Shown here: positions 16,370-25,815 of the stretch, in pieces
Layout: each line of letters opens with the position of its first letter
Numbering within the stretch: position 1 is the stretch's first letter
NCBI GenBank assembly: GCA_016283195.1
Contig: JAEEML010000167.1
Location: 1-64,000 of the forward strand
Length of the DNA stretch: 64,000 bases
Direction: 5' to 3'
DNA from: Deltaproteobacteria bacterium
GTDB lineage: Bacteria; JAEEML01
Made by a program: the position numbers and the translations under genes
Notes under the pieces: generated by a model
Told to the model about the DNA's origin: nothing
What the model saw: only the letters and a program-made list of their open reading frames with translations
The model's database searches: none

Positions 16370-16926
16370 GACTTTGGTTTTATCAATTTGGCGGCTATCT
16401 TTTTGGCCGCAAAGATGCCCAGATAGATAGAAACGCAGCCTAGAAATGCCCCGCTAATTACGTCGGTAGGAAAGTGGGCCGCCAGGTAGATGCGGGAAAT
16501 AGCCACCAGTAAAGCTACAATATAGGCCGGAATTGCCAGCTGCGGGCGAAAGTAAGCCAAAATCGAAGTAATGGCAAAGATGGTAAAAGTGTGCCCTGAG
16601 GGCAGCGAATTTTTAGTGAGGAGTTCATTTACCAGGCGCACCGGTTCGCCCAAAAAATCGGCCGTAGCCGGTCGCGGGCGGGCCAGCCCATATTTTAATG
16701 AAGCGCAAACCAAAGAGCCGACAGCCAGCCCGGAAAATGCACCTATATAGCTAATTTTATTTTCTTTTATAAAAGTGTGACGCAAGAGGAAGAGCGTGAC
16801 TATTCCACTAGCCCAGCCGTTGCCCAGCTCGGTTATGACTACCATTAAATAATCCAGCCAGGGGGTGGCTATTTGGTGATTAAAAAAGTTAAAACCCAGA
16901 GCATCAAAACTTTGTAATATGGGCAT
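16366..16926 (-). CDS. PAP2-family membrane phosphatase
   Basis: A 186-residue membrane protein with the acid-phosphatase triad motifs KYGLARPRP, PSGH and SRIYLAAHFPTD, separated by hydrophobic helices. Family members dephosphorylate lipid phosphates such as undecaprenyl diphosphate or phosphatidic acid, with the active site facing the periplasm. The ATG at 16926 is chosen because the longer frame would overlap the upstream small gene. That gene's TGA ends two bases before this ATG, which implies translational coupling. The substrate cannot be predicted. Confidence 0.88.
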   Translation of the reverse strand: MPILQSFDALGFNFFNHQIATPWLDYLMVVITELGNGWASGIVTLFLLRHTFIKENKISYIGAFSGLAVGSLVCASLKYGLARPRPATADFLGEPVRLVNELLTKNSLPSGHTFTIFAITSILAYFRPQLAIPAYIVALLVAISRIYLAAHFPTDVISGAFLGCVSIYLGIFAAKKIAAKLIKPKS

Positions 16927-16928
16927 TG

Positions 16929-17210
16929 TCAGCCTGCCCCGACTTTGGCATACCAAATAGCCCAGCCCAAAATTCCCAGCGCCCCCAGGGCTAATAAAAT
17001 GGCCACCAAGCGGATAAAGAAATCGCTCTCGAAAAAGCCGCTATTATCATCGTAAGGATCAATGCAATCATCATTATCGTAGGAAGAGTGGGGATTGTCC
17101 TGCTGAGGGATAAAAGGTGGCGGATCCGGCCTATAAGTCTGCCTGACCAGCCCGGCTACTTTATCGCGCGTGGCGATGATAATTTCTTCTTCGCTTGGCA
17201 CTTCTTCCAT
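16929..17210 (-). CDS. Small protein with one C-terminal membrane helix
   Basis: A 93-residue protein of no recognised family. An acidic N-terminus (MEEVPSEEEIIIATRDKVAG) and a polar, proline- and aspartate-rich middle precede one membrane helix (residues 68-88, LVAILLALGALGILGWAIWY), so it is probably tail-anchored. Its ATG overlaps the stop of the upstream glycosyltransferase gene, and it sits tightly before the PAP2 gene. The three genes probably act in the same envelope lipid or glycan pathway, but this is inferred from position alone. Confidence 0.7.
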   Translation of the reverse strand: MEEVPSEEEIIIATRDKVAGLVRQTYRPDPPPFIPQQDNPHSSYDNDDCIDPYDDNSGFFESDFFIRLVAILLALGALGILGWAIWYAKVGAG

Positions 17211-19018
17211 TATTGAGCTGCCGGGCGGCGCCGATAAATCATAAAGGTACCGCCATAACGTTCTTTTACCTGTTTCTCCAGAATAAATTTCTCTTTAGCC
17301 CAGTTTACAAAATCATTTACGCGGAAAAATCCCGTTTGATGTCGCGGTACCAAATAGACAAGTTCCGGCCGGTCGATTTGTTTAATGGTGTCTCTGGCGC
17401 TTGTAACGTTAGATTTAAAGCGCATAATATTGGTATCGCCAAAGTCATCTATGATGCGGCGCTCGGCCAATAGGGCGATGAGTGGCAAACTGGTGGAATC
17501 ACCAAAAAGACGGTCCTCCGGCTTGGTGCGCTCTTTTATATAGCGAGCCACATCATATACTTCGTCAATAAAGAAGGTCTCATGCCAGAGCAGTCTGGTT
17601 ACCGGGTTGTAAGTTATTCCCGGCTCAGCTATATCATACCAGGCCACCTTGCGCATAAAATTATTGAGACTTTGGCTATAATAAGGAGCATTATACCAGG
17701 TATAGCGCTGCGGGCGCTTGGAAGCGTGGCGCACTCTAAAATTATCGCCGTAAGTATCGCGCAGACAATAGGCGCTAAAAATGGCTATAATAATTACGCC
17801 GGCGGTAATCATGCGGCTAGTGCGCACAGGTGAAGGGGTAGAGTTTAAGCGCCAGAGACGCAACTGGTAAATAAATTCTTCAATGATAAAGGCTCCAAGC
17901 CAGGCCATGGAAGAAAAGACCAGCAGGTAGTAGAAGGGAAAAACGCGCTTTAAATTAAAATAAAAAGTTAAATACATGAGCACCATGGCCAAAGCATAAA
18001 TACCGCGCACGCGATGCGGTGAAGCTTTGGCCCATTCGCGGATAGAGCCTATAAACGAACTGGCAGTAAAATGAGACTGGCTGAAAAGGCGATATAAAAT
18101 AGTGGCGATGATAAAGAGCCCGCCGGCCCACATGGCGAGAGCTAATAAGTTATTGTCATAATTTATTTCTAAAAAGCGCTTCCAGGATTCGCCGCCCTGT
18201 TCCGGTTTAATAACATGGTAGCGGAATTGCATATTGAGATAATTAGCCGGGCCGGCCAAAATCATGCCGGTAATAGTGACTAAAGAGTAGGGAATGGCGA
18301 GGCCGGCCAAATAGCGCCAGGTGGCTTTTTTGCCGCGCCCAAGAGCTACCCACAAAAGGCCCAGGCCGCCGGCAGGCATGAGGTAAGTGCCGCAAAGAGC
18401 GCCCAGCGACAGGAGTGCGCCGCCCAGGGCATTTTTATATTTCCAAATTGCCCACATTCCGGGCACTAAAAACATAATAGTACAATTTATGCCGGTAAAA
18501 TGAGCCGAAGCTCTAAGAGCATCATAGGCAAAAACATATAAAATCATGCCGATAATGCTGGCAATACGCCCATGACCGGTGCGTAGCAGACGGTGGAAGA
18601 AAAGAGCGCTGATGACAAAAGCTATCCAAGGTACCATTTTGGCTGTTTCAACCTGAAAACCAAAAAGGGCAATCCAGGCAGCCATAATGAGCACATGTAG
18701 CGGAGGATGGGCAAAAAAGTAATCTCTATAGGGAATTGCGCCGTGGTCAACCATGGCCCAACCCATATAAAAATAGATATTTTCATCTGAAGAGGCGGCA
18801 CGCATTCCATAGAATTTTAAGAGGGCATAAAAGAAGAGAACGGCAATAACCGGCAGCCATTCTATGAGGGCGGTGAGCACTTTGCCCCAGATACCGAGTT
18901 GCGCCAGTTTTTCATCTAAAATAGTGGAAGAGAGGGGCAAAACAGGTTCTTTAAAAACAGTGGCCGAAAGGCTCATGCCCTCTTCGGTCTGTTTACTCTT
19001 TTTATGTGAGCGGGCCAT
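17210..19018 (-). CDS. GT-C fold membrane glycosyltransferase (GT39/ArnT-like)
   Basis: A 602-residue protein with about a dozen hydrophobic helices. The first periplasmic loop has the family signature DENIYFYMGWAMVDHGAIPY followed by DYFFAHPP, where the acidic residues are expected to bind the metal and the polyprenyl-phosphate sugar donor. The C-terminal 130 residues are soluble and probably periplasmic. Such enzymes transfer a sugar from a lipid carrier to lipid A, protein or glycan. The acceptor is unknown. The adjacent PAP2 phosphatase could recycle the carrier lipid. Confidence 0.82.
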   Translation of the reverse strand: MARSHKKSKQTEEGMSLSATVFKEPVLPLSSTILDEKLAQLGIWGKVLTALIEWLPVIAVLFFYALLKFYGMRAASSDENIYFYMGWAMVDHGAIPYRDYFFAHPPLHVLIMAAWIALFGFQVETAKMVPWIAFVISALFFHRLLRTGHGRIASIIGMILYVFAYDALRASAHFTGINCTIMFLVPGMWAIWKYKNALGGALLSLGALCGTYLMPAGGLGLLWVALGRGKKATWRYLAGLAIPYSLVTITGMILAGPANYLNMQFRYHVIKPEQGGESWKRFLEINYDNNLLALAMWAGGLFIIATILYRLFSQSHFTASSFIGSIREWAKASPHRVRGIYALAMVLMYLTFYFNLKRVFPFYYLLVFSSMAWLGAFIIEEFIYQLRLWRLNSTPSPVRTSRMITAGVIIIAIFSAYCLRDTYGDNFRVRHASKRPQRYTWYNAPYYSQSLNNFMRKVAWYDIAEPGITYNPVTRLLWHETFFIDEVYDVARYIKERTKPEDRLFGDSTSLPLIALLAERRIIDDFGDTNIMRFKSNVTSARDTIKQIDRPELVYLVPRHQTGFFRVNDFVNWAKEKFILEKQVKERYGGTFMIYRRRPAAQ

Positions 19019-19052
19019 ATAAAACCTCTATAAAAACAATGAAATACAATAT

Positions 19053-19496
19053 TTATAACTTTTCTAATTCGGCAATTTTGGCAACGCGTTTTTCATGGCG
19101 ACCGCCGGCAAAAGCGGTATCCAAAAAAGCTTTTACACATTCCCAGGCCATGTCGGGCCCGGTGAGGCGGGCTCCCAAACAAATAACATTGGCATTATTA
19201 TGCAGGCGCGAAAGGGAGGCGGCATAAGGATCTGAGACAAGCGCAGCTCTTATACCATTAATTTTATTAGCACTTATGGAAATACCAATGCCGCTGCCGC
19301 AAACCAAAAGGCCCAAAGAATCCGGCTCTTTGGCCACAGCTTCGCCGACTGCTTGGGCAAAATCGGGATAATCACACGAATCCTTGGAGTAAGTGCCTTT
19401 ATCGCTTACTTCGAGGCCGCGCTCACTCTTTAAGAGCTCCATTAAATGATTTTTAAGTTCAAAACCGGCATGATCACTACCACAATAAATACGCAT
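19053..19496 (-). CDS. rpiB: Ribose-5-phosphate isomerase B
   Basis: A 147-residue RpiB that interconverts ribose 5-phosphate and ribulose 5-phosphate in the pentose phosphate pathway. It has GSDHAGFELK at the start, the catalytic Cys66 in VCGSGIG, and NNANVICLGAR. It follows fabH after four bases in the same direction, so the two are cotranscribed. Confidence 0.96.
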   Translation of the reverse strand: MRIYCGSDHAGFELKNHLMELLKSERGLEVSDKGTYSKDSCDYPDFAQAVGEAVAKEPDSLGLLVCGSGIGISISANKINGIRAALVSDPYAASLSRLHNNANVICLGARLTGPDMAWECVKAFLDTAFAGGRHEKRVAKIAELEKL

Positions 19497-19500
19497 AATA

Positions 19501-20517
19501 TTACCACCTTACAACTGAGGCACCCCAGGTAAGCCCGGCGCCCAATCCGGCAAAAAGCACAACATCACCGGCTTTTATTTTGCCGGCGCGCACTGTTTCA
19601 TCAAGAGCCAGAGGAATGGAGGCAGCCGTAGTATTGCCATAGCGGGAAATATTGTGCACCACCTTTTCCGGGGCAATGGCCAGACGCTGAGCCACAGCTT
19701 CATTGATCCGGATATTGGCCTGATGAGGAATAAAAAGAGTGACATCATCAATGGTGAGGCTGGCTTTTTGCAAAGTTTCGTTGATAACCACTGGCAGACG
19801 GGTTACCGCCTCTTTAAAAACAAGGCGCCCATTCATTTGCGGATAGCGACCGCGGTCGCCTTCTTTAAACATATCCTGCGAAAAACGTGGGTTATACATG
19901 GAACCGGGGTATTTTACGCAAAGAACATCGGCCAAATTGCCATCGGCACCGAGGGTGGTGGTTAAAACGCCGCGCCCGTCTGAATCTTCGGCGGCGCCTA
20001 AAATCACGGCTGCCGCACCATCGCCGAAAAGCGGTGTAACATCGCGGCCTTCTTCACTAAAATCGAGGCCGGAGGATTGTACTTCGGAGCAGGCCAGAAG
20101 CACTTTTTTATATGTGCCGCTTTTGATCATGGCATCGGCAATGGAAAGGCCATACAAAAAGCCGGTGCATTGGGTGCGAATATCCAGGCAGGGTGTGCCA
20201 ACCGGGAAACCGGCTTTTACTTGCAAGTAAACGCCATCACCGGGGAAGGCGTGGTCACAACTTAATGTGGCATAGATGATGAGGTCTATATCGGCCGGAG
20301 TGAGATTAGCGCTTTCCAGAGCTGCCAAGGTTGCTTTGGCGGCTAAATCGCTGGTACTCATGGGATTATTTTCCCAATCGACATAATGGCGCTCTTTTAT
20401 GCCGGTGCGCTGAACTATCCACTCATCCGAAGAGTTAATGAGCGGCGCCAGCTCATCGTTGGTTACCACTTTTTCCGGCACATAATGGCCGGTTCCTAGG
20501 AAGATTGTACTGGTCAT
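19501..20517 (-). CDS. fabH: 3-oxoacyl-ACP synthase III
   Basis: A 338-residue condensing enzyme that starts fatty-acid chains from acetyl-CoA and malonyl-ACP. The catalytic triad is visible as Cys117 (DIRTQCTGFLYG), His265 (IPHQANIRI) and Asn295 (RYGNTTAAS). Length and motif order match FabH and not the longer thiolase or secondary-metabolism relatives. The usual plsX, fabD and fabG neighbours are missing, and the gene sits between gyrB and rpiB. Confidence 0.95.
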   Translation of the reverse strand: MTSTIFLGTGHYVPEKVVTNDELAPLINSSDEWIVQRTGIKERHYVDWENNPMSTSDLAAKATLAALESANLTPADIDLIIYATLSCDHAFPGDGVYLQVKAGFPVGTPCLDIRTQCTGFLYGLSIADAMIKSGTYKKVLLACSEVQSSGLDFSEEGRDVTPLFGDGAAAVILGAAEDSDGRGVLTTTLGADGNLADVLCVKYPGSMYNPRFSQDMFKEGDRGRYPQMNGRLVFKEAVTRLPVVINETLQKASLTIDDVTLFIPHQANIRINEAVAQRLAIAPEKVVHNISRYGNTTAASIPLALDETVRAGKIKAGDVVLFAGLGAGLTWGASVVRW

Positions 20518-20538
20518 AAAAAATCCTGAATGTACTGG

Positions 20539-23343
20539 TTAAATATCTAAATTTAATACGAATTTAGCGTTTTGTTCAATAAACTCGCGCCGCGGTTCAA
20601 CCGAATCGCCCATGAGCAAATTGAAGGTGTGGTCGGCCTCAATGGCATCCTCGATGGTCACCTGTAACATGGTGCGGTTTTCCGGATCCATGGTGGTTTC
20701 TTTGAGTTGCTCGGGGCTCATTTCACCAAGACCTTTATAGCGCGAAATTTTTTGGGCGGCAGTTACTTGCAAAACAGCAAAATCGAGAGCATCAGAGATG
20801 CGGGTAAACTGGGCTGTAGCAAAATTGGCTTTGGCTCCATCGGCCAGTTCCAGGCGCAGTTCATGATCTTTAAATACCTGTAAATTCTCATTTAAATCCA
20901 AAAGATCGGAAAACTCCGGGCTGTGGAAGAAATGGTAGCCCATGTGGCACTCGCGGCGGATGCCGTCTTCTTCCAGATAAACCATGGCTTCCAGGCAGTT
21001 GTGCTCTTCATCTTGAGAAATCTTAAAATCAGCTTGCAAGTTGGGGTAGAAAGTGGCCAGATAATCACTGATAGCCGCTACCATTTCTTCACTGATATCG
21101 CGCAGTTGGTGCTCTTTATCCTGGATATAGAGAATGCCTTCCAAAACGCGCTTATCCAAAAAGTGATCCATCTTTTGCAAGCGGCTGGAAATGCTGTTGT
21201 AGGTGTTAAATAGCTGCAATAACTCATCTTTTTCATATAATTCCTGGCCTGTGGTGCCAAGAACGCGAATGTTGTAAGTGTGGGCAGCTTTATGCCAGAG
21301 CATACGGTCGCGCTCGGCCTCATCCTTAAAATAGATGCAATCCTCCACCTCTTTGGTTTTGCCGTTTGGTAATTTTATCTTTTTGGTGCCGTAACTCACC
21401 TTAAAGAGCGGCGGCTGAGCAATATAAATATGGCCGGCATTGATGAGCTCCGGCATTTGGCGGAAGAAGAAAGTTAAAAGTAAGGTTCTGATGTGGCTGC
21501 CATCGACATCGGCATCGGTCATAATAACTATTTTATTATAGCGTAACTTGCTGATATCAAAGCCGTCCATGCCATCTATTTCGGTGCCGATCCCGGTGCC
21601 TATAGCTTTAATCAGCACCTTGATTTCGGCAGAGGTAAGTACGCGATCAATGCGGGCTTTTTCCACATTGAGAATTTTGCCGCGCAGCGGTAACACGGCC
21701 TGATTATAGGAGTTTCGCCCGTTGATAGCCGAGCCGCCGGCGGAGAGACCCTCAACCAGAAAGAGCTCACATTCTTCGGGGTTTTTACTGCGACAATCAG
21801 TGAGCTTGCCGGGTAAATCGGCATCATCAAGGTAATTTTTGCGCTGAGCGCGGGCCAGCTCGCGGGCTTTGCGCACTGTCTCACGCACTTCGGCCGCTTT
21901 TTTGGATTTCTCGATAATCGGTGCGGCCACATCGGGGTGCTCGTGGAAATACTCACCAAGATTTTTAGAAATAACATCAGAGACAATCTTTTGAATTTCC
22001 GACGAAATCAGCTTATCTTTAGTTTGTGAGCTGAATTTTGGATCCGGCATTTTGACGCTCAAAACGCAAACCAAACCTTCGCGCACGTCTTCATTTTTGA
22101 TCTCAATAGTATTGCCGGCGCTCTTTTTGGCATTAAATTTTTTGGTGGCTTTAGCCTTAATATCTTCCTTGGCCTCCTTAATGTAGGAGGTGAAGACATT
22201 GGTGAGAGCCATTCTGAGGCCGGTTAAATGGGTACCGCCGTCTTTATTGCGGATATTATTGGTATAAACCGGCGTATTCTCCATGCCGGAGCTGTAGCCG
22301 TCGTTCCATTGGAGGCAGGCTTCGACAATAACGCCGTCGTCATTTTTCTCATAAATATAAATAGGTTCGGCATTTAAAACGGTGCGGTTTTCGTTCATGT
22401 GTTTGACATATTCGCGAATGCCGCCTTCAAAGCAATAAACCTCGGTTTCGCCGTTGGGATCGCGCTCGTCGGTAAAGGTGATTTTTACACCGGCATTGAG
22501 ATAGGCCAGTTGACGTAAACGGCCCATAAGTATGCGGCTTTTAAATACATTTTCGCCGGCTTTGGCTTCATCTATTTTATCTATGGAAACCTTTTCCAGC
22601 TTTTCCTCGGCTGTTTCGGCTGCCGCATCCTGGTCGGCGCCTGTAGCTGCTTCCGCTGCTCCTTCTGCGTTTTGGGAAGAGGCAGCTTCTATGGCTGGGG
22701 CGTCGTCATCATCTTCGTCCTCGCCGTAATCGGGCACAAATTTAAAATCGCCTTTTTGATCCGGCGGCACAAACACGGTGCGGTCCGGTTTAAAGGTGAC
22801 TTTGGTTCCCGTGCGCGTGGTGGTGCCGATCTCGGCAATGGGGGCCAGCGGTTCGCCGCGCGAATATTCCTGGCGATAAACTTTACCGTTTCTATAAATC
22901 TCCAGAATGAGCTGCTCGCTTAAAGCATTGACAACCGAAACGCCAACGCCATGTAAGCCACCGGAAACTTTATAAGAACTGTGGTCGAATTTACCACCGG
23001 CATGGAGCACGGTCATAATGACTTCGGCGGCGCTTCTGTGTTCTTCCGGGTGCATATCAACAGGGATACCGCGCCCGTTATCTTCAACGGTGACGGAATC
23101 ATTATTATGAATAGTTACGTCTATTTGCGTACAGTAACCGGCAATGGCTTCATCTATGGAGTTATCGACAACTTCATAGACCATGTGGTGCAAGCCGGTG
23201 CCGTCATCGGTGTCGCCGATGTACATACCAGGACGTTTTCTAACTGCCTCTAATCCTTTGAGAACTTTAATTTGATCGGCCTTGTATTCGCGGGCGCCAA
23301 TCTCCTGTTTGGATAAGTTTTCTTCGTTTAATGCGTCACTCAT
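20539..23343 (-). CDS. gyrB: DNA gyrase subunit B with extra acidic insert
   Basis: A 934-residue GyrB, the ATPase and TOPRIM subunit of DNA gyrase. It has the GHKL ATPase motifs (DNSIDEA, DNGRGIP, GLHGVGVSVVNAL), the TOPRIM acids E531 and D610-D612-D614 (DADVDGS) and the long insertion between TOPRIM and the tail that gammaproteobacterial GyrB proteins carry. There are two oddities. A roughly 70-residue Asp/Glu/Ala-rich segment (about 195-262) interrupts the ATPase/transducer region. In the EGDSAGGSA motif the Asp is Leu (EGLSAGGSA, residue 533), the position equal to E. coli Asp426, where changes give quinolone resistance. The gene is not next to recF or dnaN. Confidence 0.96.
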   Translation of the reverse strand: MSDALNEENLSKQEIGAREYKADQIKVLKGLEAVRKRPGMYIGDTDDGTGLHHMVYEVVDNSIDEAIAGYCTQIDVTIHNNDSVTVEDNGRGIPVDMHPEEHRSAAEVIMTVLHAGGKFDHSSYKVSGGLHGVGVSVVNALSEQLILEIYRNGKVYRQEYSRGEPLAPIAEIGTTTRTGTKVTFKPDRTVFVPPDQKGDFKFVPDYGEDEDDDDAPAIEAASSQNAEGAAEAATGADQDAAAETAEEKLEKVSIDKIDEAKAGENVFKSRILMGRLRQLAYLNAGVKITFTDERDPNGETEVYCFEGGIREYVKHMNENRTVLNAEPIYIYEKNDDGVIVEACLQWNDGYSSGMENTPVYTNNIRNKDGGTHLTGLRMALTNVFTSYIKEAKEDIKAKATKKFNAKKSAGNTIEIKNEDVREGLVCVLSVKMPDPKFSSQTKDKLISSEIQKIVSDVISKNLGEYFHEHPDVAAPIIEKSKKAAEVRETVRKARELARAQRKNYLDDADLPGKLTDCRSKNPEECELFLVEGLSAGGSAINGRNSYNQAVLPLRGKILNVEKARIDRVLTSAEIKVLIKAIGTGIGTEIDGMDGFDISKLRYNKIVIMTDADVDGSHIRTLLLTFFFRQMPELINAGHIYIAQPPLFKVSYGTKKIKLPNGKTKEVEDCIYFKDEAERDRMLWHKAAHTYNIRVLGTTGQELYEKDELLQLFNTYNSISSRLQKMDHFLDKRVLEGILYIQDKEHQLRDISEEMVAAISDYLATFYPNLQADFKISQDEEHNCLEAMVYLEEDGIRRECHMGYHFFHSPEFSDLLDLNENLQVFKDHELRLELADGAKANFATAQFTRISDALDFAVLQVTAAQKISRYKGLGEMSPEQLKETTMDPENRTMLQVTIEDAIEADHTFNLLMGDSVEPRREFIEQNAKFVLNLDI

Positions 23344-23447
23344 TATAAATTTTCCCTCGTAAACTTGCCCGTTTTACAAATCGGGCCGCCCCTTCTTATC
23401 ACAGAGAAAGAAATAAACCAATAGGCAAAAAATATTTATTAATTCGG

Positions 23448-24542
23448 TTAATTATGGGCTAATGCCAAATAATGGCTTTTTATTTTTTCCAAATCTTCCT
23501 CACTGTTTTTGAGAATTATTACCTTGTGCGGTGCATAATTATGGCCAAAGCGCTCCGGATCGCCGCGCACAAAAAGCCCGATTGTGGGCGTGCCGCTGGC
23601 GATGGCCAGGTGCATTGGGCCGGTATCGCCGGAAATAATTAATTTTGCTTTGGCCATCAAATAGTAGAGCTCATCAACATTGGTGGGCGGAGCAACAGCC
23701 ACATATTGACTGCCGTTTGGCAGTGCTGCCAGAGCCAAACTCTTTTCCGCCGGCCCCCAGGTGAGCAATGTCTTTTCTTGCTCCTCCTCAAAAAATTCAG
23801 CCAGTTGGCTAATAAAATCCGTGCTTATAAAGCGGTCTTTGGTGCCGGCGCCCATGTTGATAATCACGCCCGGAGGATTTTTCAGCCAGGCGGCAATATC
23901 CGGTGATACTGCGCTTGAATCTATAGTTGGATAGTAACTAAGCGCCGGTATTTCTTGCGGATTTACACCAATTGGTGCTAAAAGCCAGGGGTACTCACGC
24001 ATTTCAGACTTTATTTCCGGCGGAATAATTACCGGCGAGGTGTAATAGCTGTCAAAGGGCTCTTTACTTACGCCGATGGTATATTTGGCCCCCACAAAAC
24101 GGGTGAGCAGGGCATGGGTTAAAGATTTACCCCGGGGGTGGGAGCAGTCTATAGCCAGGTCAAAATGCGCTTTTCTGAGGTGCATGAGCATACGCGGCCA
24201 GCCGTAGGGCGACCAAAAAGCCCATTTTCTAAAACCGTAAGCTTTATCAATGAGCGGGTGTTTTTCCAGGCGCGGTACCATTTTAGCTGCTGCGCAATAG
24301 GTTATCTCCGCCTGTGGCAGCCTTTGGCGCAAAAGAGTTAAAAATGGCGAGAGCAAAATAAAATTACCCAGGCGGTCATCAATTTTAAAAATGAGGACCC
24401 GCTTTATTTCCGCTGGCGGAATTTGGGAATATTTTTTCCTGGTGCCAAAAAGGGCGGCCAGAGCGCCACTTAAAAAACGGCGCCCCAAGCGCTCAAATTT
24501 TTTGATAAAAAGACGAAATGCACTGTCACTTTTGCGCCGCAT
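23448..24542 (-). CDS. LPS heptosyltransferase-like glycosyltransferase (GT9)
   Basis: A 364-residue family 9 glycosyltransferase. Visible signatures are RVLIFKIDDRLGNFILLSPF at the start of the first Rossmann domain and ISGDTGPMHLAIASGTP in the donor-binding domain. GT9 enzymes build the LPS inner core, usually adding heptose from ADP-heptose. The exact sugar and acceptor are unknown. Its ATG overlaps the rlmN stop (TAATG), and AGGA lies seven bases before it. The alternative upstream TTG is rejected because it has no ribosome-binding site. Confidence 0.88.
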   Translation of the reverse strand: MRRKSDSAFRLFIKKFERLGRRFLSGALAALFGTRKKYSQIPPAEIKRVLIFKIDDRLGNFILLSPFLTLLRQRLPQAEITYCAAAKMVPRLEKHPLIDKAYGFRKWAFWSPYGWPRMLMHLRKAHFDLAIDCSHPRGKSLTHALLTRFVGAKYTIGVSKEPFDSYYTSPVIIPPEIKSEMREYPWLLAPIGVNPQEIPALSYYPTIDSSAVSPDIAAWLKNPPGVIINMGAGTKDRFISTDFISQLAEFFEEEQEKTLLTWGPAEKSLALAALPNGSQYVAVAPPTNVDELYYLMAKAKLIISGDTGPMHLAIASGTPTIGLFVRGDPERFGHNYAPHKVIILKNSEEDLEKIKSHYLALAHN

Positions 24543-25627
24543 TATTCTTCCTGACAATTTGCCGCATCATCAAAAGCGCCAAGCATCCCGCAGGCGGCAT
24601 GAGCTTCTAAGCCGCGCGGTTGGCGCACAATCACGGTGTAACCGGCATCCATGAGTGTTTGCTGAAAAATCTCCACCTGCTTTGGAGTAGAGGGCCGGTA
24701 GATAGTAGCTTCATGCGGATTTAGGCGGATGAGGTTGATTTTTACCGGAATCCCGCGCAATAAATCGGCCACCCGCCTGGCATCCTGAACTGTGTCGTTT
24801 ACGCCGTTTAGCAAAACATATTCAATAGTTATTCGGCGACGATTAGGCAAGGGATAGCGGCGCAAAAGAGCAACTAAATCTTTTAGCGGATAGCGCTTGT
24901 TAATGGGCATAACTTGCGAACGTTCTTCGTCAAACGAGGCATTTAGCGAAATGGCCAGCTGAAATGGAGTATTACTAAGGCGCTCGATGCCGGGTAAAAT
25001 GCCGGCCGAGGAAATGGTAATACGGCGGCTGGAAATATCTAATCCTTTTTGTTCATTAAATAAATAAGCAGCGCGGCGCACATTTTCTTCATTGAGCATC
25101 GGCTCGCCCATGCCCATGAAAACAATGTTGGTTACTTTGCCTTCAGCAGCGGTTTTGGGAAAGTTTAAATCGCGCCAAATAGCCCAATATTGGCCTATAA
25201 ATTCAGATACTTCAAGATTTTGCCCGGCACCTAGTGAAGCAGTGTAGCAAAAACGGCAGCCTAAAGGACAGCCGCTTTGAGAGGAGATGCACAGGGTGTT
25301 GGTTTTTGAACCGGCCACCGCCGGGATATAAACGGCTTCAAAACCGCGCTGGTTCTTTACAAATTGGTATTTTGTTGTGCCGTCAGGTGCCTGCTCTTTA
25401 TGAGTAAAAGCGGGGAGGGGACAAGGCAGAATATCAGCCAATAATTTACGCATATCCTTTGGTAAATTAAGCATTTCTTCATAACTTGCCACGCCTTTTT
25501 TATACCACCATTCAAAAAGCTGACCGGCGCGGTAAGCCGGGAAGTCATGGGCAGCTAAAAAATCTTTTAATTCTTCATAACTGTACGAAAAAGGGTGCCT
25601 TTGGGCTTCGATATCGTTTGGGTACAT
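24542..25627 (-). CDS. rlmN: Dual-specificity rRNA/tRNA adenine-C2 methyltransferase
   Basis: A 361-residue radical-SAM enzyme that methylates A2503 of 23S rRNA and A37 of some tRNAs. The iron-sulfur cysteines are in GCPLGCRFC (Cys120, 124, 127), and the methyl-carrying cysteine is near the C-terminus in HAACGMLGA. FMGMGEP is also typical. The sequence is RlmN-like and not Cfr-like by length and the N-terminal helical domain. Heptosyltransferase and gyrB follow on the same strand. Confidence 0.95.
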   Translation of the reverse strand: MYPNDIEAQRHPFSYSYEELKDFLAAHDFPAYRAGQLFEWWYKKGVASYEEMLNLPKDMRKLLADILPCPLPAFTHKEQAPDGTTKYQFVKNQRGFEAVYIPAVAGSKTNTLCISSQSGCPLGCRFCYTASLGAGQNLEVSEFIGQYWAIWRDLNFPKTAAEGKVTNIVFMGMGEPMLNEENVRRAAYLFNEQKGLDISSRRITISSAGILPGIERLSNTPFQLAISLNASFDEERSQVMPINKRYPLKDLVALLRRYPLPNRRRITIEYVLLNGVNDTVQDARRVADLLRGIPVKINLIRLNPHEATIYRPSTPKQVEIFQQTLMDAGYTVIVRQPRGLEAHAACGMLGAFDDAANCQEE

Positions 25628-25815
25628 AATTTTTTTGTAACCTCATAGCAATTAAAACAAGCAATAAATTGACAAACCTTGCTCTATAAGGATAGATAGT
25701 AGCAGTTTGTGCGCATTCCGGCCTCCACTGGAATCACCAGGGACAAAGTGCGCCAAAGGCTAGTCGCATAAGCTGTTTTTGTCAATAAGACGCTGTATGA
25801 AGAGGTGTTAGAACA

